NCBI GenBank assembly: GCA_050084515.1
Contig: CM114274.1
Location: 22,630,001 to 22,694,000, forward strand
Length of the DNA stretch: 64,000 bases
Source: Blasia pusilla
Taxonomy: Eukaryota > Marchantiophyta > Marchantiopsida > Blasiales
Reading direction: 5' to 3'
The notes under the pieces are model-generated. The model had not been told where the DNA came from. It made no database searches and saw only the letters and a program-made list of their open reading frames with translations. Of this stretch, positions 49,745 to 60,863 are shown piece after piece. Both the position numbers and the translations under genes were made by a program. Numbering within the stretch: the first letter of the stretch is position 1; each line of letters opens with the position of its first letter.

Positions 49745-51786
49745 AACATGCAAGGGGGCAAGAGGAATTCATTTTATGTAGATAGGTAAGCAAGTTGCCT
49801 CAATGGGGAGACCCTAGAGACGTTGTGTGTCTTTGTTTTGTTAGTTTTTTGTTCGAAGAGTTGGGCGTGGAAGCGCTGCCCATTTTTCTCAAGTTTTGCT
49901 AGTGCAAAGTAAGGTAGAATAGAAGTAGAGTGTAGCAGGAGTTGCGCTTGGATGTACTGCATAGTGTGGCATTGATGGGTGAGTGGCGCACATCAAGAGG
50001 AGATAGAAAGAGCTTTTTCACGTCACACACTCGTCGAGGGGTTGTTAGGTCAAGGCGGATAGGCTCGCGCTAGGGCTAGGGTTAGGTTGCGCATGGGCTA
50101 CAGGTTGCAAAGGTAGGCACGGTAGCAAATTGGCTTCAACAAACAAGCCACAATAGAGGTGTGTAGATAGGGAAGGGTACAATCGCATGAAGCCAAGTGT
50201 AGAAGCTAGTATGTGCGCGCGCCCATAGGGATGTGTGCAGGAAGTTAGGAGCAATTGAACATATTAGACACAACCACAAGCAATCAATTGAACAGAAAGA
50301 CCTAGACGGAGAAGTAGGGGGTGAGCCTACCACGTTGGCCACGAGCCTTGAGTAGAGATAGGTGAAAAAGAATCTACCAATATATGGGAAGTGGCCGTAG
50401 GGCCGCATAGACACATGTTGGGTTGAATAGAGCCAAGTTGGATTTATAGAGAGGCACACACCTACATAAGTAATTGTGTGTGGAGAAAGGTTGAGGTCGT
50501 TAAGTGGTTGCGCAACTGGAGTCAAAGCGCGGAGGAGAGGGGTGTGGCGGGGATGCACTAGGTAGCAAGGGACTCATGTACTTAGCCAAAGTGTACATTG
50601 TACATTGATGGCTATGTTGTAAGCATCAAAGGTAGGTGGTTGACAAGAGTTTGAATGAGTTGGAGGTTTGCCCAGCCAGGATTTTTCTTAGAGAGAGTTG
50701 TTGGCCAGTCTAGGATTATTTAATGACTAGGCACTACTTTTCATGGATCGTGATTGTTGAGTAAGATTATCAACCATTGAGAGATGTTGATGGAGTTTTG
50801 ACTCATTATCATTATGTTGATCGAAGTCGAGATGAGTGATCTGCATCGACAATCTGTGACAAAGTGCTAGAGGAGGAGACATATGCACCAATACATGCTG
50901 ACGAGAGGTTCGACGTGCTATTCAAGGAGATTGTTATGTCGTAGAGATTTTCGCACCACATGGAGCAGTAAGTGCTGACCATGGAGTAGAGTGATGGCAT
51001 GCGTGTTCAAGTTACCTATTCGAGTCCCTTTCCCCACACTTGTCTCTTGTCATTGCGGGTGTTGGGTATCGGGTAGAGCTTAGGCTAGATGGATGTAGCG
51101 ATGGTGATGAGTATAGACTCCCTGTGTGTATAGCGTGTTTACGGATATAAGGCAGTCTCTCAAGTAGGGTTTGCATATTTGACCTGAAAGTGTGTCAGTA
51201 GCTAAGGTTAGCTAGTTCATGAGGCTCAGGATGAGCCTGAGTGTTGAGTGCGCATGAGTCTAAGTGTGTCATCACCAGATTAGCCTTACCACGGGCTTGA
51301 TTATTTACCATTTACAATTAGTGTAGGTGAGCTAGTGAGGAGTGTAGGAGACTCTTGATGAGACTGAGTGCTTGAGCGTGTGAGGCAAGGTTGTCATCAC
51401 GGTGTTCTTCCAAGGTTGGGAAGAATCGGGTTTTTCAAGCAATAGTAGCGGAGTAGCATAGAGTGGAGTGAGGTATCGAGGGGTTTCAAGCGAGGACCCT
51501 CCCCGACTCCCATTTGTGGCTGGATCATCATCACTAGATAAGGGTTTGGTGATGAGATCATGATATAGTGATACATGGAGCGAGATGGATGACATGAGCT
51601 GGGGGCTGGTATTCTGGCAGGAGAGAGGAAGAAAGGAGAGGAAGAGAGGAAGAGAGGAGAGTCTCTCTTAAAAAAAAAAGGCACAAAAGGGAAAAAAAAG
51701 TGAAACTCTCTTCAAAAAATATGAAGATTATGGATAATAAGTGAGTAATTTTTTTGAAGATTTTTTTTGAAGAGAGGAAACTTAGT
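49745..51786. other. Intergenic DNA with a LINE-tail fragment
   Basis: No gene recognised. It contains the 35-bp LINE tail at 51287-51321. Open frames on the minus strand show no domain. Confidence 0.5.
51287..51321 (+). mobile_element. LINE 3'-tail-only insertion
   Basis: The string CCACGGGCTTGAT then ATTTACCATTTAC is the extreme 3' end of the window's LINE family, in plus orientation, with nothing else of the element. It looks like a LINE insertion truncated to about 35 bp, or a copy of the tail carried by something else. Confidence 0.65.
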
Positions 51787-52072
51787 GCAACCCGTCGGAA
51801 TCCAACGGGTTGCAATTTTTTGGTTGGTTAAGGAAACATTTTCATTTTTGGGGGCTTTTTTAACATTTGCAACCCGTCGGAGTCCGACGGGTTGCTTTCT
51901 AGGCATCATGGCGACCTGTCAAACTCCGAAGGGTTGCTTTTTGGCCTCAAAAGAAACCTGTCGGAGTCCGACGGGTTGCAAACATTAAAAAAACCCCAAA
52001 AAATGAAAATTTTTCCTTAACCATAAAAAAAAAACCAAAAAATTTGCAACCCGTCGGATTTCTGACGGGTTG
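51787..52072. repeat. Foldback element built from 27-bp palindromic units
   Basis: Five copies of a palindromic unit (GCAACCCGTCGGA / TCCGACGGGTTGC) start at 51787, 51869, 51911, 51954 and 52046. The sequences between units 1-2 and 4-5 are reverse complements of one another (for example CATTTTCATTTTTGGGG against CCCCAAAAAATGAAAATTT), so the whole segment folds into one long hairpin with arms of about 110 bp and a centre holding the third, mutated unit. It has no coding capacity. It may be a MITE or a small-RNA-producing inverted repeat. Confidence 0.85.
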
Positions 52073-52311
52073 AAAAGGTAAAAAAAAAGAAAAAAAAAAA
52101 ACAATTTCAAATTTTTTTTCACCACCAAATTTTTTTGGAATTTTTTTTCCTTTTCAACTTGTCAAAAAGTTCCTCTCTCCAACCTGTCGGAAACTCTCTT
52201 CAAACCAAAAGAGCCCTAGGGGTTGCCAATATCTTCCTCTCTCCTCTCTTCCTCTCCTCTTAATGCTCCCCACATGAGCCACTAGGGCATGTGTCATTTC
52301 TTGGATGCAGT

Positions 52312-54400
52312 AGGCACCATTGATCTTCATGATTTCATCCAAGAGTTTGACATAAGGTGTGACTTCTAAGAGATATGAGCCCCTATGCGGTTCAACCCTT
52401 TCATGGCTTGGAAAGGTTTGTTCCATCACTAGAGATAGGTGTTTTGATCTTCATCAAGAGGCATGTCCAAAGGTAGGCCGAGGACTTGGGGGCAAGAGAT
52501 CATGATAATGACACAACCATGGATGGAGCCAAACCCAAGAGCATCTACTTTGGGTGCTACCTCCACTTCTTATCAAGATAAGGGAAAGGATTTCTCTGGC
52601 ATGGATTTTATGTGTAGTGTGGCTCAAGAAGAGGCTACAGTGGTGGTGACTCGGGGTGCTCTTAGTGTGACCTAGCCCAAAAGAGGTGGGGTTGAGATCA
52701 ATCCACAAGAGTGGATTGATGGAAAGCAAGCCAAGTTTCCCTAGTCATTTACGTTGTAGGAGGCACTTCACACATCATCGATGATGCCTAGAAGACCAAC
52801 TGTGCCCATAGGTGAGGCACTTGCATTGACATCATGAGGAGTTGGAGATTGAGATGACTCCTATGCCAGCTCGAGTGGAGACAATTTCAACCACATTGTT
52901 GGGGATGGCCACTAGGGTGAGCCAAACACCTTTGTTTTCTGCCATGGAGTTGGCGAGGATGAGAGTTGGACCAACAAAGGTGTTTGAGTTGGACGACTTG
53001 TTGTGGAGGAATGAGGGCCTCTTATTCAAAGGTGGTTGTTGAGGAGGTGGTGGACCTACCCTTAGAGAAGGTGCTCGAGATGTCCCCCACTTGGTCATGG
53101 CAAGCTACAATAGTGAAGTTGGTGAATGTGCCAGCTTGACTAGCCATAGAGCAAGCCATAGTGACACTAGGTGTAGTGTTTTTGGACAACCGAGCTACAG
53201 TGTTGCACTTGGTTAATTAGTCCCACACGTACACTGTATCACCCGCAACGCATCTTACTTGATTTGGGAGTGCAATCCTTGATGTTAGGGAAGGTGGTGT
53301 GTTTGGTGTTGGGTTACGGAAAGGCTACATTGAACCTTGTCCCTTTTCAGATACACACCTCTATTGCGGACATATCATCCACATAGTTTATGACTTGGTA
53401 GGAGATAGTTGTTAGAATCCATCCAGAGTGTCACGTCTTTTATGATAGATCGGTGAGATCTAGTAGAGCACCTTCGCGAGTAGTGGAAGACAGGCTCAAG
53501 ATGTCAAGGATGACCTACTAAGGATCCCGGAAACGTGTGAGAGAAAGTTTTCCCTTCGTTTCGGCTCATTTGGAGCCATATTGAGGAACTTACTATTTTA
53601 GGTAAGTACCATTTTGAGTATATGCTCAACTTAATATTTTTGGTAAGTGACCCTTGACCTCCTACATTAGGTCAAGAGCCAAAGAAGTGACTTGGGAGCA
53701 TAGGTTACCATGGAGAGAGTTTGGGAGAGGGGAGGGGTATACCTCAAGGAGAGAGAGCTTGAGAGCTCATTCTCTCTTTGTTGAACCTCTTGGCATGAGG
53801 CGGCGGAGTTATGGTCTTTCTTGCCTTGTGTGTGTAATCCAAGCCTCTCATTAGGAGAGTGGATTTGGTTTGACATTGAGAGCGACATGTGACAGTGCAC
53901 ACATTTGAGAGCTATGGTGTTGAGAGAGATTGGATCTTGATTTACAAAGAGAGAATGTCGATCATAGACAGTGAGGCACGATGATCGACTGCCATTGATT
54001 GTGGTCAACAAGATTGGCATGCCATGGACAGCCTTTCCTACATTGGTGAGTTTTCCCGCTTCCTATATATTCAAGGAGGCCGGGCCTGGCTTGGTTTGGG
54101 ATGACCAGGATTAGAGGTTGGTGGAGCCCAACGCCGATGAGCGAGAGCAAGCGATGGGATTCCCCATAGGAGTGACGATGGTACCGTCACTATCAGAGGC
54201 ATCATGACATCATGTCTTGGGTCAGGCGATGGACTGCTTGACATGGATTTTTAGCTTAGAAGTAGCTAAGAATCATCATTTGAGGATGCGACAAATCACA
54301 GTAGTTGCGTTGGTGAGCCCCATGCCTACCCAGACGGTTGAGGCAATGGCTGGGAGCGAGACCCAAGGAGATCGACACACCAAGGGTGATCGGGAAAGAG
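52312..54400 (+). mobile_element. Ty3-MT retrotransposon, copy 2 (heavily decayed)
   Basis: The gag entry reads IDLHDFIQEFD at 52315-52350 with stops, then the copy jumps to the linker after the knuckles (EATVVVTRGA, matching copy 1 at 400-606), then the pre-protease region (VVDLPLEKVLEM near 53050) and a shifted protease trace (LMLGKVV near 53280). It ends with the methyltransferase C-terminus at 53985-54290. Several internal parts are missing, and 53570-53970 does not match the family. At about 54400 it runs directly into the gag leader of copy 3. Confidence 0.7.
53985..54290 (+). pseudogene. C5 cytosine methyltransferase C-terminus, Ty3-MT copy 2
   Basis: Reads VVNKIGMPWTAFPTLVSF, then FKEAGPGLVWDD, then VEPNADEREQAMGFP and HHVLGQAMD. 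These blocks match the methyltransferase C-terminus of copy 3 (57.49-57.75 kb) almost residue for residue. They correspond to the end of a C5-methyltransferase fold (the ...ER..GFP... and final LGxA segments, motifs IX-X). Two stops interrupt it. The catalytic half is not present in this copy. Confidence 0.75.
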
Positions 54401-54449
54401 GAGCACGAGGGTCATCACGACGTCCTTTTAGGATTTTGAGAGGTGAGGT

Positions 54450-55170
54450 AGTGGACCTGAGAGTAGCTCTGGAGGGTTTACCCGGAATGGTGCGAGGTTT
54501 CGAGGGTCTCCACGTGAGAGACCACCTGAATCTCCTTCTATGTCATCTTCAGACAAGGGGAAGTGTGTAGAGGAGTGTGTTAGTGATCCACCATACAAAT
54601 TGAGTGGTCCTACCAGTTGGGCGTACGAGATGGACAACCGGGATACAAGACCGCGTAGGTTTTCGGGTGCTATAGGCATTGTAGAGCTACACGACTTCAT
54701 TACACAGTTAAGGAGTTGGTGTGGCTCACAGCGGACTAGGAACTCTAGAGAGTTCAACCCGTTTACAACATGGAATGGTATGTTCCAGCATTAAGAGGGG
54801 GCGCCCATCGATGATTACCATGAGTTCTCCCACAAATATGCCCAAGAGATTGAGGCATGACGACTCTACTATGATCCACACTATGTGTCATGGACAGAGG
54901 TGTTCCTAGATGAGGAGGAGGAGTCAGGAGATGCTACTTCCTCTTCCACTAGTGATGTTTTAGGAGGGGTCAGTTGCACTGGAGCAGTTGCACCGTCTAG
55001 TTGGGTTCCTCCCAAGTTCAACCCTATGGTTGAGTTCTTCGCTGAGTTGAGGGCAAGCTACCAAGGGGTACAAACAGAGAAGTTGCGGAGCATCCATGAC
55101 TTCTAGAGGCGCCCGGGTGAGAGTTTGCATGAGGCTTACACTTGCTTGCGTCGGCTGATCAACAACAACT
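54450..55170 (+). pseudogene. Ty3-MT gag, copy 3
   Basis: Reads PRRFSGAIGIVELHDFIT, FTTWNGMFQH, DDYHEFSHKY, FNPMVEFFAEL, TEKLRSIHDF and ESLHEAY..LRRLI. These blocks line up with copy 1 (1193-1714 minus). Stops near 54795, 54860 and 55105 interrupt the frame, and the zinc knuckles that follow in copy 1 were not found here. Confidence 0.78.
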
Positions 55171-55863
55171 ACAAGAGCAGATTGCCGTTATGGCATTGAG
55201 GTTACCCGATGCCGGATCCGTGGCATCAACATCATATGGAGCAGCCAGAGATATGGAGGATCCTTGTTGGATGTGCGGGGTTGCCTAGATGGAGGCCGCC
55301 CCAATTGTAACGCGTGGAGCAGCCACAGAGTTGGATCCATAGCGAGGGAAATCCGAGAAACAGACCAGGCTTCCTCAATATTTCACGTTGTTTGAGGCGA
55401 TGAGGACCCCATCAATGGGTCCTGATCAGAGTTCCGGGAGAATTGGTGATGTTGTTGGTGTGTAGACACGGAGGGCGATGGGAGAAGCGAGTGCAACGAC
55501 TCCTATTATTGATGCTCAGGAAGAGCATGTGTCGAGTACGATGTTGGGGTGGCCACAATGGTATACCGTGCTCCATTGTTTACTACTTCCGATGTTATGA
55601 TGTTGGAAGGTACGCCCGTCGAGGTTTTCCAGCTGGCTCCTATGTTATGTGAGCATGGAGTTGGAGTTCCTACATCACATTGAGAGGTGATTGTAGAGGA
55701 GGTGATGGACCTGCCCTTGGAGCTGATGCTCGGGCCGTGCACGTCAGATTCATGGCAAGCTGCAGCTGCTAGGATGGCGGAGATGCCGGCTAGACCCGCA
55801 ATAGAGCGTGCCATGGCTTCTCTTGGTTTTTTGATGCTGGATAAATGGGGAGAGGTCTTCTAG

Positions 55864-56390
55864 TTGGTGAGTCAAGGAGGTAGAGCTTTTAGTCCGCAAC
55901 GCGTCTTGTTGGATTCAAGAGCGCAACCCCTGATGTTCGGGAAAGCGTCACTCACAGGATTGGGCTTGACGAGAGCCGATGTGGAGCGTTTTCCATTTTG
56001 GATACAAACATCCTTGGGTGACGCAAGTACCACCCAGTGTATCACCCAATAGAAGGTCGTGGTGAAGATTCGCCCTAGACATCCTACTGATGAGTCTGTG
56101 GTGCGAGCCAAGGCGATAGTGACCGATGCAAAGTCCTACGATATCTTGGTTGGTGGAGCAGTGTTGTATCCAATGGGGTTTTCCGTGGATTACTAGGAGG
56201 AGTCAGCATCCTACAGACCACGATGGAAGTCAGGTGATGGGCGCCTTAGCTCATTACACATTCGATTCACAAGTGCAGTGATCGAGCAAGGGCCAGGAGA
56301 GATGGCGACCTTAGCAACATTTAGCAGTGCCATCACTTGGCCTAGTGATTTGATTGAGGGACATGTCCATACATATAATGAGCATTGCAC
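55864..56390 (+). pseudogene. Ty3-MT aspartic protease and linker, copy 3
   Basis: The catalytic loop reads LLDSRAQPLMFGK (DSRA codons 55912-55923), where a retropepsin would have D-S/T-G-A; Gly is changed to Arg. It continues GLGLTRADVERFPF and SYDILVGGAVLYPMGF, typical of the second half of the protease. After a stop come the RPRWKSGDGR and FSSAITWPSDLIEGHV blocks of the linker to the methyltransferase, ending at about 56395 where the Helitron fragment begins. Confidence 0.72.
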
Positions 56391-56397
56391 AAAAGAT

Positions 56398-57004
56398 TAA
56401 TGGTGCTGCATAACTATTGACTCTTAAAATGCAAATGACAAGTTATGATAATAAATATTATGCCACAAGGGTACTTACTTTCAATTGGAACTCTCATGGA
56501 GATTGATGAGAATCTTGAAGCATGAATGTGCATTACATCCATTATCTAACAATAAAGAAACTATTCCGAATGAAGCCATAGCCCACAACATACCTCTAGC
56601 ACTCCGTACGCTTGCTAGAAGAAAATTAAATAAAAATATCTTCCCTAGTCCATCTTAACCATAGATGAAAATTATTCTGGGAGATGATGGAGCATTCAAA
56701 TTTTTTTTATCAAGCTTATAATGTATAGCATCCCAAATGACATGTTGATCTTCATTCAAGTATGCTTCTCCCAATTGTCTACGTTCAAATAATTCTTCTG
56801 TATCATGTAGTAGCTCTTGTTCCTCTAAATATGAATGTGAGTTTTCCCTTTAGAAGTTAGCTTGGGGTATGTTTGGAAAATCCGACAGTATTTTTCCTTG
56901 ATCTTGCAAATAACAATGCACCTCTAATAGAGCAACATTAATTACACCACCTTTGACTGAAAAATTAGGACAATTACGCCTCCACTTTCCCGACTTGTTT
57001 TCTG
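56398..57004 (-). mobile_element. Helitron helicase fragment inserted in Ty3-MT copy 3
   Basis: The minus strand reads a Pif1-type Helitron helicase start: LQDQGKILSDFP and EEQELLHDTEEL, then LNEDQHVIWDAIHY, a mutated phosphate loop (DGLGKIFLFNFLLASVRSAR, where GPGGTGKT is expected), then FGIVSLLLDNGCNAHSCFKI ending near 56475. It is in one frame with a few stops. It sits exactly where the methyltransferase start, including motif I, should be. It belongs to a different Helitron lineage from the one at 11-21 kb. Confidence 0.82.
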
Positions 57005-57790
57005 CGTCCGCCATCCAGGGTTAACAGAGTTCCCTACCGAGGGACATTTCATTGCTAGGGGCGTAGGACTTGGAGCAGGTAGGGACTATAGACTTGGTCA
57101 TTGTTGGTTGGCCGTGTCAGGGCCAATCAAGTGCTGGACGAGATAGCGGGTTAGCTGACACTCGGTCCAGGTTGTTTTGGGAGATGATGTGGATTTTGTG
57201 ACACTTGCAAGAGCATCAATCCCGTTCTCCACCGTACATTATGGAGAATATGCCAATCTTGGGAGATTCGAGGTCCCGTGTGGTGAGGAGTACACATTAG
57301 ATGCACGCATGGATCCTTCCAATAGTTTTGTAGGATGCGGCGAGTGTGGATTCACGAGCACATTGCCCACGTAAATATTTGGTGGATCAACTTGTTGCCA
57401 CACACATGAGGTGTTACGGAGGGCTTATGCGAGAGTGGAGCGTCCCTCCAATTTGTTGGTGGATTCTATATTGGATCCGGGCCGCCAATGACTGTGGTCA
57501 ACAAGATTGGCATGCCATGGGCAACCTTTCTTACATTGGTGAGTTTTCCTGCTTTCTATGCATTCAAGGAGGCCGGGCCTGGCTTGGTTTGGGATGACCA
57601 GGAACATAGGTTGGTGGAGCCCAACGCCGTTGAGCGAGAGCGAGTGATGGGATTCCCCACAAAAGTGACGACAATACCGTCACTATCAGAGGCATCACGA
57701 CGTCATGTCTTGGGTCAGGCGATGGACCTGAACTGCTTGGCATGGATTTTCAGATTAGGAGTAGCTGAGCAACGTTGTTTGAGGATGCGA
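57005..57790 (+). pseudogene. C5 cytosine-DNA methyltransferase domain inside Ty3-MT, copy 3
   Basis: The fold transfers methyl groups from S-adenosylmethionine to cytosine C5. The copy reads LPRDISLLGA and DLVIVGWPCQGQSSAG: this is motif IV, with PCQ at 57112-57120 and the catalytic Cys codon at 57115-57117. Then PPYIMENMP gives motif VI (ENM at 57244-57252, normally ENV), and SRAHCPR near 57350 stands for motif VIII. After a frame change near 57480 come MPWATFLTLVSF, EAGPGLVWDD, VERERVMGFP and LGQAMDLNCL (motifs IX-X). Motif I (the cofactor loop) is missing because the Helitron fragment occupies its place. Stops near 57064, 57199, 57283 and 57310 show decay. It lies between protease and RT of the same element. 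Confidence 0.85.
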
Positions 57791-58079
57791 CAGATCATAG
57801 CAGTTGCGTTGGTGAGCCCCATGCCTACCGAGACGGTTGAGGCAGTGGCTGGGGGCGAGACCCGAGGAGATCGATTCACCAAGGGTGATCGGGAGAGACA
57901 CCCTTAGACTTCTTGGGATGTTTTGCATGTACGCTAGGAGATGGTAGCCATAACATGGAGCGTGCTTGTGAGTATTGCACATAGAGATCCGATTTTGCAG
58001 TTGGCTGCAGGGGAGCAGTCGAGTTTTGTTGTCCGAGACAGGGTTGCACCATAGCAATCACCAACACCCACGCCAGAGA

Positions 58080-59980
58080 GCCCTACCATAGTCACGATGG
58101 AGACTTGGAAGCCAGATGTGGGCCCTAAGTTAACAAGAGGAGAGCGGCGCCCGATACACCACTTCCTAAGGAGGTATAGGAGTTGTTTTGCATTTAGCAT
58201 GCATGATTTAGGTACGTTGAAGGGTCCAGGGATCCGCATTGAGTTGTTAAGTGACATGCCAATCTTTCGACGACCCTATAAGTACAGTGACATGGAGAGG
58301 GCTCTGATTCAGAGTAGGAGCGAGGACTTGGTTGGAGCAGGACTGGTGGAGATGTTGCATGGAGAGTGCATGTGCAAATGTCATGCCCGCCAAGAAGGAT
58401 GTGCATGGCAATTAGACGGATAGGCGGATGTGTGGAGATTACCGACCTTTCAATCGGCAGACGAAGTCCGATAGGTATGCCATGCGCATCCCTAAGGAAA
58501 TATTTGATGCTATTGGGCATTCAAAGATCTTCAGTTTGCTAGATCTTCGAGCCAGATACTATGGTAAATGGTAAATGGTAAATGGCAAATGGTAAATAGA
58601 TCAAGCTCGTGGGACCCAAAGGGTCAAAAGGATGAAAAACACATTACAAGTCATTCATTCACTGATCATGAAAAATATCCTAAAGACCTTCTCCTAGCTA
58701 CAGCATAGAGCACTTGAGCGATGAATAATGACGTTCCTAATATAACAATCTAAATCATAAGGCACTAGCTGTAGTAAAGAATAGAAATTCTCCACATCTA
58801 TTTTATGAGCTATCAACTGCTTATCACATTGGAGGACAGGTAGAATACAACATTTTGGGGCATCGATCCTCACAGGAAGGATTGTTTGTACTTGTGGCGG
58901 TTCTTACCATTTGGGTTAAAGAATGCCCCGGCTGAGTTTCAGAGGGTCATGGATAGGATTTTGGCTGGTCTGGATTTTGCTAGGTGTTATATTCGTGACA
59001 TCATAGTCTTTAGTGCCACGGTTGAGGAGCATGAGCAACATCTAGAGGAGGTGTTTCGAAGATTGCAGTTACATGGGTTGAAGCTACATCCAGGCAAGAT
59101 CAAGTTCTTCTATGACGAGATTGAGTATGTGGGTCATACGATATACCCACTAGGCCTTGGTGTGCAGCAGACAAAGGTAGAGGCTATTTCACGCATTCCA
59201 TGCCCTAAAGATGTGAGTCGAGTTTGTGCATTCATGGGATTGGGAAACTTCTATTAACGGTACGTCATGGGTTTCAACTTGATTGCAAAGCCTCTGACCC
59301 TGCTAGCCAAGGTGGATCAGGACTGGCATTGGGGGGATGAGTAGGAGAGAGCATTTCAGATGCTCAAGGACATATTGACCCGTACGTGCCCATATTGAGG
59401 AGACCGATCAAGGGGCATCCTTTCCAATTAATTGCATACCGATTGGACCATGTTGGGGCTTGGAGCCGTGATCACCTAGCATGACGATGATGGTAGAGAG
59501 TTTGTGGTGGCTTACGCTAGTCGCTCGAACAACGTTGCAGAGGCGAAGTATGGCTCGTATGAGGGTGAGTGCTTGGCTGTAGTGTGGGTTGTTGCGCATT
59601 TCAGATGTTATCTATTTGGCAATCCCTTTACCATCATTATTGATCATCAGCCACTTGAGTGGTTGTTGGAGTTCGACAAGCTTACAGGGAAGCTTGCGAG
59701 GTGGGCTCTTTTGTTGCAGGAGTATGACTTCTAGATGGTGCATAGATCTGGGATGCTCAACCAGGATGCAGATGGTTTGAGCCGTAATCCATGCCCGAGT
59801 CAACGAGATGTGACTAGAGCTCGTTGGCATGGTGAGAGTGATGAGGAGTTGGTGCCAGGATGGCATGCGTCAGCCTATTTGGGCTTGTTGGCTATGGAGA
59901 GCCAGATTGCTAAGACTTCGATGGCGAGGTCTGATGGAGAGTCCTTAGATCCAGAGGCCGATGAGGAGACGACTAGTGTC
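58080..59980 (+). pseudogene. Ty3-MT reverse transcriptase and RNase H, copy 3
   Basis: RT starts with PIFRRPYKYS (near 58260), continues through the NRQTKSDRYAM block, is cut by a LINE tail at 58562-58812, and resumes precisely at the next codon: YYQLLIT across the insertion. Then come WRFLPFGLKNAPAEFQRVMD and CYIRDIIVFS, where the catalytic YIDD is YIRD (Arg codon 58994-58996), so one catalytic Asp is lost. RNase H follows: REFVVAYASRSNNVAEAKY, ECLAVVWVVAHFRCYL, DHQPLEWLL and DADGLSRNPCPSQ. The order and blocks are those of Ty3 elements. Confidence 0.88.
58562..58812 (-). mobile_element. LINE copy F, 3' end only, inserted in Ty3-MT RT
   Basis: A 251-bp minus-strand LINE tail with five heptamer-like units at its 3' end (58562-58600). 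It splits the Ty3-MT codons for ARYYQLLIT cleanly and shows no long target duplication; only CTA could be shared. Confidence 0.9.
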
Positions 59981-60109
59981 TAAGATATTCACGACGATGG
60001 AGTGGTCTTGGAGTACCTGCGTACTAGCAACGTCGCGAGCATAGTGGGTGCTAGAGAGCGGGATCGGATCCTACAGTGAGTCAGACAGTTTTGGTGGGAG
60101 GGGACACAT

Positions 60110-60318
60110 GTGTTGCGAGTGTAGGAGGATGGTAGAGTAAGTGTAGTGCCTCATCCTTCGCATAGAGCACGTTTGGTGCATCATGCCTACAAGGATTTGG
60201 GTCATTTTGGAGTGAAGCGGACGTACAACTTGCTCAAGATTCAGTATTGATGGCGAGGCATGCAGCAGTTTGTTGGCAGATGCTTGATGTGTGATCAACC
60301 ACCTTCGAATGTTGCTAA
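60110..60318 (+). pseudogene. Ty3-MT integrase N-terminal zinc finger, copy 3
   Basis: Reads ARLVHHAYKDLGHFGVKRTY then WRGMQQFVGRCLMCD, the HHCC zinc finger at the start of Ty3 integrases. One stop interrupts it. The catalytic core expected next is absent on this strand. An 18-bp palindrome lies directly after the break. Confidence 0.78.
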
Positions 60319-60325
60319 TGTGGTC

Positions 60326-60343
60326 ACCATATTATAATATGGT
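60326..60343. repeat. 18-bp perfect palindrome at the strand switch
   Basis: ACCATATTATAATATGGT is self-complementary and lies a few bases beyond the last recognisable codon of copy 3, where the minus-strand copy begins. Palindromes can promote inversions, so the position is suggestive. Confidence 0.85.
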
Positions 60344-60863
60344 CTACCACCTCATCCCGCAAACTATATCAGTAACTGATTGATCTGGCCATCACTTGAT
60401 CGCCATCTTGGCCGATAGGAAACAGTCTCCTCCCCAAAATCAAGGATGAATCCTAGAGGATGTGACACCGTACTCCCACCAACATATCGTATGACTCTAT
60501 TGGTGTCGTAATTGCACGTGTGCATGCCGTAGCAATATGTGTCCTATGCTCTTGTCGTGCGCATACACATCGCTACACAACATACATCGCTGTCATCGGA
60601 CACACACACAAACACACACGATCCCATGTTAACTCATGGCATCCAAACAACGAGACAAGAAGTACCAAAATATCTCCAATCGCCCCCCTAGTTGGTGGTT
60701 AGGTCCTTCTAACTCTAGATAGTCATCTATCCCTACCTACCATGACATATATCTCTCGGACGCTAAGAGCAAGAAGGCCGGGTACTCATATGGCCCCATC
60801 ATTAGTCATCTTCTTGTCATCCATGTCACAGACACAAGTCGGAATGTAGAACTACCTACTCTA

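Larger units (their letters stand above)
54400..60318 (+). mobile_element. Ty3-MT retrotransposon, copy 3 (gag to integrase zinc finger)
   Basis: This is the most complete copy of the family. In order: gag (54450-55160), pre-protease linker, protease (55890-56200), methyltransferase (57005-57790, its start replaced by a Helitron fragment), RT (58080-59400, interrupted by a LINE tail), RNase H (59400-59980) and integrase zinc finger (60110-60318). Many stops and frame changes show it is ancient. No LTR could be found at either end. Confidence 0.82.

Noticed and set aside
50070-50095. Telomere-like CTAGGGCTAGGGTTAGG string
   Set aside because: Only about three imperfect units; no array.
57346-57597. 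Frame ending in a Gly/Leu-rich segment
   Set aside because: Its first part is the methyltransferase frame before the frame change; the rest is a shadow of the other methyltransferase frame and not a separate gene.
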